DNA from: UBA9926 sp964524295
Lineage (GTDB): Bacteria > Pseudomonadota > Gammaproteobacteria > Pseudomonadales > Azotimanducaceae
Direction: 5' to 3'
Length of the DNA stretch: 7,008 bases
Assembly (NCBI GenBank): GCA_964524295.1
Contig: CAZGCW010000204.1
Location: forward strand, 1-7,008
Within the stretch, counting starts at the first letter, position 1. Each line of letters opens with the position of its first letter. The position numbers and the translations under genes are program-made. Positions 1 through 5,416 of this stretch are shown in pieces. The notes beneath the pieces were generated by a model. It had not been told where the DNA came from. It searched no databases and saw only the letters and a program-made list of their open reading frames with translations.

Positions 1-1172
1 GTTGGCAACCCTGGTTTACTAGACTTCGCAAAGAAGCACCGGTTCACTATCTCGCAGATTCGGTTAATGGGCCTTTCTGGTCCGTGACTAACCACCAGTT
101 CATCAAGGCGGTTGATACCAATAATACGGTGTTTTCGTCGGAAAAAGGAGGGATTGCCATCGTTGACCCCTACGCGGCGGAAGAGGGTCAGTTGCAGGGG
201 CAAAGCTTTATCACATTGGATGAGCCCCGACATGCACCACAGAGAATGGCAGTTACACCGTCGGTTGCACCCAAAAACCTGATCGAGTTGGAGCCATTGA
301 TTCGTGACAATGCGATCGATATTTTGGATAACCTGCCCGTGGGTGAAACCTTTAACTGGGTCCAGGAGGTTTCTATTGAGCTGACAGCGCGTATGCTTGC
401 GACGCTATTCGGCTTTCCCTACGAGCAGCGCCATAAATTAGTGTACTGGTCTGATCTTGCCACGGCTGTGCCGGAGGTGACCGGAGATGACAGCATCGAT
501 ATGGGTGCGCGTTACCAGGAATTGATGGGGGCGGCAGCTTCTTTTTATCAGCTATGGGCTGAACGTGCTCAGCAGCCACCGAGTTTTGATCTGATCTCCA
601 TGTTGATCCACAACAGCGATACAGCGAAAATGAACGAAGATCCGGAACTGTTCCTGGGAACGATCTTGCTGTTGATCGTGGGCGGGAATGACACGACTCG
701 AAACAGTATCAGTGGCGGTGTCATCGGCCTGAACAGATTTCCAGATCAATACCAGAAATTGCGCGATAACCCTGGCTTAATTCCGAATATGGTCTCTGAA
801 ATGGTCCGCTGGCAGACGCCTGTTATCCATATGAGGCGGACAGCATTGCAGGATATAGAGCTGGGCGGGAAGCAGATCAGGGAGGGAGATAAGGTAGTCA
901 TGTGGTATCTTTCAGGCAATCGTGACGAGGCTGTATTTGACAATGCAGACAAACTGATCATTGATAGGCCCAATGCCAGAAACCATGTTTCTTTTGGGTT
1001 TGGCGTACACCGTTGTATGGGGAACAGGCTGGCAGAGCTTCAACTCAGTGTGCTCTGGGAAGAAATCATGAAGCGATTCCATACCATTGAAGTGGTTGAT
1101 GATGTAAAGCGTCTACCCAATAACTTCATCAGAGGGATTAAAAGCGTCCCGGTTCGGCTGCATCCTTATTGA
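1..1172 (+). CDS. Cytochrome P450, CYP153-like (5' partial)
   Basis: This is a heme monooxygenase, soluble and cytoplasmic like other bacterial P450s, needing a ferredoxin and a ferredoxin reductase that are not in the window. The reading frame is open from base 3, so the protein enters from the left. The 27 codons before the GTG at 84 already read as family sequence (LRKEAPVHY, then PFWSVT), so that GTG is an internal valine. Of 389 visible residues, the I-helix motif GGNDTTR is at about 227-233, the K-helix ExxR (EMVR) at 266-269 and the heme loop FGFGVHRCMG has its ligand Cys at 338 (bases 1014-1016). Stretches such as AVDTNNTVFSSE, ILLLIVGGNDTTRNSI and VVMWYLSGNRDE resemble CYP153 enzymes, which hydroxylate the ends of alkanes and related hydrocarbons. 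About 30-70 N-terminal residues are probably missing. The P450 call is certain, CYP153 likely, and the substrate is unknown. It is convergent with the next gene, so it belongs to a different transcript. Confidence 0.93.
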   Translation, partial: WQPWFTRLRKEAPVHYLADSVNGPFWSVTNHQFIKAVDTNNTVFSSEKGGIAIVDPYAAEEGQLQGQSFITLDEPRHAPQRMAVTPSVAPKNLIELEPLIRDNAIDILDNLPVGETFNWVQEVSIELTARMLATLFGFPYEQRHKLVYWSDLATAVPEVTGDDSIDMGARYQELMGAAASFYQLWAERAQQPPSFDLISMLIHNSDTAKMNEDPELFLGTILLLIVGGNDTTRNSISGGVIGLNRFPDQYQKLRDNPGLIPNMVSEMVRWQTPVIHMRRTALQDIELGGKQIREGDKVVMWYLSGNRDEAVFDNADKLIIDRPNARNHVSFGFGVHRCMGNRLAELQLSVLWEEIMKRFHTIEVVDDVKRLPNNFIRGIKSVPVRLHPY

Positions 1173-1176
1173 AAGA

Positions 1177-1192
1177 AGCCGCTAAAGCGGTT
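1177..1192. terminator. Small hairpin between convergent genes, possible terminator
   Basis: AGCCGC (1177-1182), loop TAAA, GCGGTT (1187-1192) form a 6-bp stem with one G-T pair. It lies 4 bases past the P450 stop and 34 bases past the stop of the convergent hydrolase gene. Read on the minus strand, the stem is followed by TTCTTTC, so it works better as a terminator for the hydrolase transcript than for the P450. The stem is short, so this is tentative. Confidence 0.4.
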
Positions 1193-1225
1193 GCTTATCC
1201 GGGTCAGGTGTGGTGCGCGGTCAGG

Positions 1226-2098
1226 TTAGTCAATATCCATGAGTTGAAGCGTTGACGATGCCAGCCAACTGGATTCATCTGCTAAATCCAGGATGACGTC
1301 AAAATGGTTTCTGTTGCTGATCTGCCTGAACTTAATCGGTACACCCAAAGTTTGGAGTCGCTCTCTATATTCGTCAGATTGGCGCTTGAATTCACTGGTT
1401 TCATTGCTGCCATAAGCCAGGATCACAGGTGTCAGGGCGCTTGGGGAGCGGAACATGGGGCTGTTTTCAAGGGCCTGCTTCGGGTCCATTGCCAGCGCTT
1501 GATTCACATAAGTTAGCCTTAAAGGTTCAAGATCATAGACGCCGCTAACCGAGCAGACGCTACTGATAATGTCACTGGGTAGGCCTCGTTTTTCCCAGTC
1601 GGTGGTGTACAGCATCATGGCAAGTTGGGCACCAGCCGAGCTACCCGATACATGTATTCGCTGTTTGTCTAGTTTGAGTTGTTCGGCATTCACATAGAGC
1701 CATTCAACCGCACAACGGCATTCTTCTACAATGTCGGATAATGTGTGCTTTGGGGCGAGTGAATAACCCAGTGCTGCAAAAGCATAGTTTTGTTTCTCAA
1801 AGGTAGGTGCAGCAAAACAGGAATAGTCTTTGCTCAACTCCTGCCAGTATCCTCCATGAATATAGAGGTTAACCGGAGCAGCGGTCACATCAGGTAAAAA
1901 CAGGTCCAGGCGCTGGGCGGATTTTGATCCATACTTGAGATCTAAAAGCACCCGACCATTCAATTTAGCCCGTTGCTTAACGGCCTGGCTTTGATGCAGG
2001 TATTCATCGATGTAACTCTCCAGGTTGTCGACGCAACTGCTTGGGCTGTACTCACGGTTCAGCGTGTCCTGGTCAAATGACTTATAGATAGCTACCAC
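1226..2098 (-). CDS. Alpha/beta-hydrolase, arylformamidase (N-formylkynurenine formamidase) type
   Basis: This 290-residue cytoplasmic alpha/beta-hydrolase has no signal peptide. The oxyanion motif HGGYW at 81-85 is the hallmark of the animal-type kynurenine formamidase branch. The nucleophile elbow is GSSAG at 152-156 (Ser154) and the catalytic His is 265, in RNHFDVIL. The acid is probably Glu233, in the segment SNETSEFKRQS where animal enzymes have Asp. Family members remove the formyl group from N-formylkynurenine or similar N-formyl anilines; some are general esterases. The nearby tryptophan 2,3-dioxygenase on the opposite strand makes exactly this substrate type, which supports the assignment. 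It is unrelated to the metal-dependent bacterial KynB, so that symbol is not used. The start is GTG (2098-2096), set by GGAG 7 bases upstream. It lies 151 bp downstream of the sulfatase gene on the same strand, so co-transcription is possible. The family is near certain; formamidase activity is likely but not proven. Confidence 0.85.
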   Translation of the reverse strand: MVAIYKSFDQDTLNREYSPSSCVDNLESYIDEYLHQSQAVKQRAKLNGRVLLDLKYGSKSAQRLDLFLPDVTAAPVNLYIHGGYWQELSKDYSCFAAPTFEKQNYAFAALGYSLAPKHTLSDIVEECRCAVEWLYVNAEQLKLDKQRIHVSGSSAGAQLAMMLYTTDWEKRGLPSDIISSVCSVSGVYDLEPLRLTYVNQALAMDPKQALENSPMFRSPSALTPVILAYGSNETSEFKRQSDEYRERLQTLGVPIKFRQISNRNHFDVILDLADESSWLASSTLQLMDID

Positions 2099-2105
2099 TT
2101 AAATA

Positions 2106-2109
2106 CTCC
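2106..2109 (-). promoter_or_regulatory. Ribosome binding site fixing the GTG start of the hydrolase
   Basis: On the minus strand TTGGAGT precedes the GTG start, with GGAG separated from it by 7 bases. The site supports a non-ATG start at 2098. Confidence 0.6.
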
Positions 2110-2197
2110 AATGAGCCAGCCTAGATTTACTGGGTGGCAATAACTTGTCCTGATAAATTGATTGCGTTAAGGCTCAGGGCATTTGCTGAAATTGGAT

Positions 2198-2249
2198 GCA
2201 GGTGTTGACCATCCAGGATTTGATCACGGCGATGGTGACCTGAACCTGC
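2198..2249. repeat. Imperfect inverted repeat after the sulfatase gene
   Basis: Two nested pairs of arms are visible: GCAGGT (2198-2203) with ACCTGC (2244-2249), and ACCATC (2208-2213) with GATGGT (2231-2236). The structure starts directly after the sulfatase stop codon on the minus strand. No T-run follows, so it is more likely an mRNA 3'-end or processing structure than a classic terminator. The rest of the 151-bp gap shows no convincing promoter. Confidence 0.35.
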
Positions 2250-4043
2250 TTAATAGTCGAAATGTCGATTCGTCGAACTGTATTTTAAATCAAGTAGGGG
2301 GTCAATAATCACGTTTTTCTCTTGCTCGTATTGTACCCACAGTGCGATCAGTTCAGCACGCTTTTTGGCGTTCCCATGGGATAGATTAATTTTTTCCGCG
2401 GGATCGGTTGCGAGATTGTACAGTTCCCAATCGCTGATTCCGTGAGGGGGCTCTTGCCAGACCAGTTTCCAATCGCCCTTCCGAACAGACCGGCGATTGA
2501 ACAGCTCAGTTGCAGAAGCATGGTCAGGCTGATGTAAATTGGCTTTGGCCCCCTTAAGCAATGGCACCAATGATTTACCTTCGGGGGAGATTTTGCCATT
2601 AGCCGGTGTTGGTTCTAGGCCCGCAATTTCCATTAGGGTTGGAAAGATATCCATTACGGAGACATAATCTGAATAGATTTCTTGCTGTTTTTGATAATGC
2701 GGGTGATTGATGAAGGCGGGTGATACGATGCCACCCTGCTTAACGTGGCCTTTGAAACCGCTAAAAGGCGTCATGCTGACCTCTGCCCATCGCGGGCCAT
2801 AGCCAATGTAAGAGTTGGCTTTACCCATATTGTCAATACTATTGTCGAAATTTTCAGCGATCCATTGATCATTCCCCCGGACAATATGGTGAACATCGTT
2901 ACCTTCGGCGCCATTATCTGACATGAATATGATGACGGTATTAGCGAACGTGTTGCTGTCCTTCAGGTAGTCAATGAGTCGGCCAATATGAAAATCTAAC
3001 GCTTCTACCATACCTGCATAGACCTGCATTCGACGGCTTTCTTTCGCTTGAGTCTGTTTATCAAGTTCGGCCCAGCGGGGCCAAAGGTCCGACACAGATA
3101 GTTCTGTCTCGTCATTGATAAGGCCAAGTTGCTTTAACCGAGAGAATCGTTTTTTGCGAATGGGCTCATAGCCATCTTCGTAGATGCCCTTGTATCTTTC
3201 AATAAACGCGTCCGGAGCCTGTAATGGCCAGTGCGGTGCGTGATAAGAGGCAAAGGCAAAGAAGGGTTGATCGGGTGCGCGCTGATGATGGCTGGAGAGA
3301 AACTCGATCATCTTATCGGTGAAATAAGCGCTGGAATAGTAGTCATCTGGTAACACGGTCTTTTGACCATTCTCGCGGTAACTTACTTTGGAAACCACAT
3401 CGGTCTCGCCGCCGATGTAGATAGCTCGGTTGTTATTGAAGTGATTACCGCCCCCCGGTAAAACAAAGGTGTCCTTAAATCCTCTTGATTCAGGGCCGAG
3501 CGCAACAGAATGTCCGAGGTGCCATTTACCTGACATCATGGTTCGGTAGCCAGCATGACTGAGCAGTTGAGCAATTGAGACCACACGGTCGTTTAAAAAG
3601 CCTTCGTATCCGGGTTTGCCTTGTTGGTTGGGGCCAAGTTCTTCGGCCATGTTACCAAGTCCGGACAGGTGATTGTCTACACCAGAGCGCAACATCGCAC
3701 GTGTAGGTGAACAGGTCGGTGCGGTATTAAAGTCGGTAAGGCGCAGTCCATCGACAGCAAGGCCATCCAGGTTAGGGGTGGATATTTCACCGCCGAAAGA
3801 ACCTAGATCAGACCAGCCCAGATCATCGACCAGAATGAGCAGGATATTAGCTTGTCCATTCGAGGCTAAAACTGGGCTGGCTGGATCGTTTTGGGGGGGT
3901 GAGCAGGCGGCGGTTGCAATAAGGACCCAGATGTAAAGCAACCAGGCTTGCCAACGGCAACCCGAAAGCAACGACGGTTGGCTGGGGAAGGCACCTTGAG
4001 CCCGATGGGGCAGTGCCCGGTTACGATGTGGAATCGGCGCCAT
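2250..4043 (-). CDS. Type I sulfatase (arylsulfatase, AtsA-like), predicted lipoprotein
   Basis: This 597-residue formylglycine-dependent sulfatase hydrolyses sulfate esters. The modification motif CSPTR is at 111-115, with Cys111 the residue converted to formylglycine, so a formylglycine-generating enzyme or similar activator must exist elsewhere in the genome. Metal and sulfate ligands are visible as VDD (72-74), GKWHLGH (172-178), HAPHWPLQ (268-275), SDNG (375-378) and FKGHVKQGG (430-438). The C-terminal domain has RKGDWKLV and WELYNLATDP. The sequence around CSPTRAMLRSG and LSGLGNM resembles the AtsA-like group acting on aryl or alkyl sulfates. A hydrophobic segment (34-46) ends in TAAC with Cys47 followed by Ser, which fits a lipoprotein signal and outer-membrane sorting. 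The n-region before it is unusually long (33 residues); a TTG at residue 25 would give a normal signal, but no ribosome site precedes it, so the ATG is kept. It is divergent from the dioxygenase operon. The family is certain; the substrate is unknown. Confidence 0.93.
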   Translation of the reverse strand: MAPIPHRNRALPHRAQGAFPSQPSLLSGCRWQAWLLYIWVLIATAACSPPQNDPASPVLASNGQANILLILVDDLGWSDLGSFGGEISTPNLDGLAVDGLRLTDFNTAPTCSPTRAMLRSGVDNHLSGLGNMAEELGPNQQGKPGYEGFLNDRVVSIAQLLSHAGYRTMMSGKWHLGHSVALGPESRGFKDTFVLPGGGNHFNNNRAIYIGGETDVVSKVSYRENGQKTVLPDDYYSSAYFTDKMIEFLSSHHQRAPDQPFFAFASYHAPHWPLQAPDAFIERYKGIYEDGYEPIRKKRFSRLKQLGLINDETELSVSDLWPRWAELDKQTQAKESRRMQVYAGMVEALDFHIGRLIDYLKDSNTFANTVIIFMSDNGAEGNDVHHIVRGNDQWIAENFDNSIDNMGKANSYIGYGPRWAEVSMTPFSGFKGHVKQGGIVSPAFINHPHYQKQQEIYSDYVSVMDIFPTLMEIAGLEPTPANGKISPEGKSLVPLLKGAKANLHQPDHASATELFNRRSVRKGDWKLVWQEPPHGISDWELYNLATDPAEKINLSHGNAKKRAELIALWVQYEQEKNVIIDPLLDLKYSSTNRHFDY

Positions 4044-4074
4044 CTAATCGACTCTTTACTTGAAGCCCTTTAGC

Positions 4075-4105
4075 CTACCTTATTTCATTAATAATGAATA
4101 GGTAG
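4075..4105. promoter_or_regulatory. Palindrome 1, candidate operator
   Basis: The core TTCATT-AAT-AATGAA (4084-4098) is a perfect 6+6 inverted repeat. It is extended outward by CTACCT (4075-4080) and AGGTAG (4100-4105), with two single-base bulges. Bases 4084-4100 match palindrome 2 at 14 of 17 positions, which points to one regulator binding both. It lies 32 bases upstream of the sulfatase start. Confidence 0.5.
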
Positions 4106-4142
4106 TCTAAAGTAAGGTCATAAACCCAGATTATTGCTTTGT

Positions 4143-4195
4143 TTGACTTAAGTTATTCAATGATATTGAATAGATTCTGTAAAATTGAATAAAAT
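4143..4195. promoter_or_regulatory. Possible overlapping divergent promoters
   Basis: On the plus strand, TTGACT (4143-4148) and TTGAAT (4166-4171) are spaced by 17 bases, and TTGAAT (4166-4171) is followed at 18 bases by TAAAAT (4190-4195). On the minus strand, TTTACA (4183-4178) and TTGAAT (4160-4155) are spaced by 17. The -10 matches are weak. The boxes fall within or beside palindrome 2, so a protein bound there could block both directions. Confidence 0.25.
4154..4172. promoter_or_regulatory. Palindrome 2, candidate operator
   Basis: TATTCAAT-GAT-ATTGAATA is a perfect 8+8 inverted repeat with a 3-base spacer. A further copy of the right half, ATTGAATA, lies at 4184-4191. Together with palindrome 1 it looks like a binding site for a dimeric repressor or activator controlling both divergent transcripts. 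No regulator gene is in the window. Confidence 0.55.
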
Positions 4196-4296
4196 AGGTA
4201 AAACGGCCTGATGGCGGGACCGATGAAATGGAGCTTTGGTTCCCGGTCTTAAGTTGACTAAGGCATTTTGAGTCAGCCTATAGCCTTAACCGTGCT

Positions 4297-4320
4297 CCCT
4301 GTCAGGGCTGATTAAATCAG
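4297..4320. repeat. Two adjoining short palindromes in the dioxygenase leader
   Basis: CCCTG-T-CAGGG (4297-4307) is followed at once by CTGATT-A-AATCAG (4308-4320). Both are perfect, with 1-base centres. They end 41 bases before the dioxygenase start. They could be protein binding sites; their loops are too small for a stable RNA hairpin. Confidence 0.35.
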
Positions 4321-4361
4321 GACCTTTAAATAAAAGACATTAATCAATTGGACCTAATTCC

Positions 4362-5279
4362 ATGGAAATAAAAAGCCTTATCGTAGATGGAGTTGAAACC
4401 TTCGAGGCGGAGATCAGTGGTGAACGCATTCAGTGGGATAGTGGTCTTACTTACGCAAAACATATTCAAACAAAGCAACTGCTCGCCACCCAACTGCCGG
4501 TTTCTGATAAGCCGGATGAACTGTTATTTATTATCATGCACCAGACCATGGAGCTGTGGCTTAAGCTCTGTCTGCACGAAGTAAAAATAGCCTTAACGGC
4601 GATACAAGATGATGAATTAGCCAAGGCCTTTAAAACCTTTGATCGAATTGCAACTGTCCAGCGCCATATGATTGACTCGTGGGAGGTTCTAGCAACGCTT
4701 TCCCCGCATGACTTTTTGACCTTCCGAGGCTATCTACGTAAGGCGTCCGGATTCCAGTCCTATCAGTATCGTCAGCTTGAGTTCTTATTGGGTAATAGAA
4801 ATGCTGATTTGATTGTCGTTCACAAGGACGATAGCGCTGTTTTAGATGATCTCAAGGCAACGCTCGCAATGCCATCGCTATACGATGAAGTGCTTCGATT
4901 GCTGGATCGTCGTGGTTTCAAGGTGCCTGAGCAGGTATTGAATCGTGACTTTCAGCAACAATATGAGCCGACCGATGAAGTAGAAAATTTATGGAAGACA
5001 GTCTATGAGAATGTAGAGGAAAACTGGGATTTATATACCCTTGCAGAAAAAATAACTGCGCTTGAGTACTATTTTCACGAATGGCGTTTCAAGCATATGA
5101 AGACGGTATCTAGAGTGATTGGATTCAAGAAAGGGACCGGCGGCTCAGCGGGCGTTTCCTATCTTGTTAAAGCATTGGAGTTCAGTTTTTTCCCTGAATT
5201 GTGGTCTGTGCGAACGACGCTTGAAGATGTAAACACCGGTGATGACATAGCGGATAGTCGTTACCACAACGATGAATAA
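4362..5279 (+). CDS. kynA: Tryptophan 2,3-dioxygenase family protein
   Basis: This 305-residue heme dioxygenase of the tryptophan 2,3-dioxygenase family (usual bacterial length about 280) inserts O2 across the C2-C3 bond of the indole ring; with tryptophan the product is N-formylkynurenine. It is a cytoplasmic, tetrameric family. Key residues, placed against the Xanthomonas enzyme from memory, are: proximal heme ligand His245 (KHMKTVSRVIGF), distal His60 (FIIMHQT), Phe56, carboxylate-binding Arg122 (TFRGYL), Ser129 (ASGFQS), Tyr136 and Thr259 (KGTGGSAG). All catalytic positions are therefore present. One pocket residue differs: LTYAKHI at 29-35 has His34 where the family has Tyr (LTYxxYL). 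Met59 and Met63 also replace the usual Gln and Ser around the distal His. The extra length is a leading segment of about seven residues and the C-terminal tail. It is first in a plus-strand run with a nitrilase and a gentisate-type dioxygenase. The family is certain; the true substrate could be tryptophan or another indole. Confidence 0.92.
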   Translation: MEIKSLIVDGVETFEAEISGERIQWDSGLTYAKHIQTKQLLATQLPVSDKPDELLFIIMHQTMELWLKLCLHEVKIALTAIQDDELAKAFKTFDRIATVQRHMIDSWEVLATLSPHDFLTFRGYLRKASGFQSYQYRQLEFLLGNRNADLIVVHKDDSAVLDDLKATLAMPSLYDEVLRLLDRRGFKVPEQVLNRDFQQQYEPTDEVENLWKTVYENVEENWDLYTLAEKITALEYYFHEWRFKHMKTVSRVIGFKKGTGGSAGVSYLVKALEFSFFPELWSVRTTLEDVNTGDDIADSRYHNDE

Positions 5280-5379
5280 TGTCGACGATCTATTTGATGG
5301 CGTCGACATGATTTATGAGGTAATGACGATGGGTGAGTGGGATAAAGAAGAATATAACGTTCAGCCCGTTTGGTCATGA
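5272..5379 (+). CDS. Possible 35-residue small protein, unrecognised
   Basis: A short open frame starts at ATG 5272, inside the last codons of the dioxygenase gene (ATGAATAA overlap), and ends with TGA at 5377-5379, 37 bases before the nitrilase. The overlap suggests translational coupling. It encodes a strongly acidic peptide (nine Asp/Glu, one Lys) with two Trp, at 23 and 34, and the C-terminal half EWDKEEYNVQPVWS. Codons are largely of RNY form, as expected of real coding sequence. There is no good ribosome site for the first ATG. A later in-frame ATG at 5329 has GAGG (5317-5320) 8 bases upstream and would give only 16 residues. It has no signal peptide or membrane segment, and I recognise no family. 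It may be a small accessory peptide, a leader peptide or a chance frame. Confidence 0.4.
   Translation: MNNVDDLFDGVDMIYEVMTMGEWDKEEYNVQPVWS
5280..5308 (+). repeat. 8-bp inverted repeat after the dioxygenase stop
   Basis: TGTCGACG (5280-5287) and CGTCGACA (5301-5308) are perfect complements enclosing 13 bases. Inside, ATC and GAT can pair to extend the stem with a two-base bulge. No T-run follows, so it is not a typical terminator; it could act as an mRNA stabiliser or translational control element between dioxygenase and nitrilase. It overlaps the possible 35-codon gene. Confidence 0.45.
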
Positions 5380-5403
5380 GGTCAGGTAACTGCAGATGTG
5401 CAT

Positions 5404-5410
5404 AGGAGGT
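5404..5410 (+). promoter_or_regulatory. Strong ribosome binding site for the nitrilase
   Basis: AGGAGGT is a near-perfect Shine-Dalgarno sequence. Its last G lies 7 bases before the GTG at 5417, and it decides that non-ATG start. Confidence 0.8.
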
Positions 5411-5416
5411 AATTAA

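Larger units (their letters stand above)
4044..4361. promoter_or_regulatory. Divergent intergenic regulatory region
   Basis: This 318-bp AT-rich region separates the minus-strand sulfatase from the plus-strand dioxygenase, so it must hold promoters for both transcripts. It contains no plausible gene. It carries two related palindromes (4084-4100 and 4156-4172), an extra half-site ATTGAATA at 4184-4191, an 8-base direct repeat AATAGGTA at 4097-4104 and 4193-4200, and two adjoining palindromes at 4297-4320. The dioxygenase start at 4362 has only a weak TGGA (4349-4352) as ribosome site. Confidence 0.7.

Noticed and set aside
84..86. GTG as start codon of the P450
   Set aside because: The frame is open upstream to base 3 and encodes conserved P450 sequence, so this GTG is an internal codon of a gene cut by the window edge.
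2348..2599. 83-residue minus-strand frame, and an 87-residue plus-strand frame at 3673-3936
   Set aside because: Both are shadows of the sulfatase coding sequence.
3969..3971. TTG at residue 25 as the true sulfatase start
   Set aside because: It would give a more normal signal peptide, but no ribosome site precedes it; the ATG at 4043 has a weak AGAG upstream. It stays an open alternative.
5280..5320. Inverted repeat as a rho-independent terminator of the dioxygenase gene
   Set aside because: No run of T follows the stem, and the nitrilase downstream has no clear promoter of its own in the remaining gap.
5272..5379. Modified-peptide (PQQ-like) precursor as a firm call
   Set aside because: No peptide-modifying partner such as a radical SAM enzyme or recognition protein is in the window; only the small size and Trp content suggest it.
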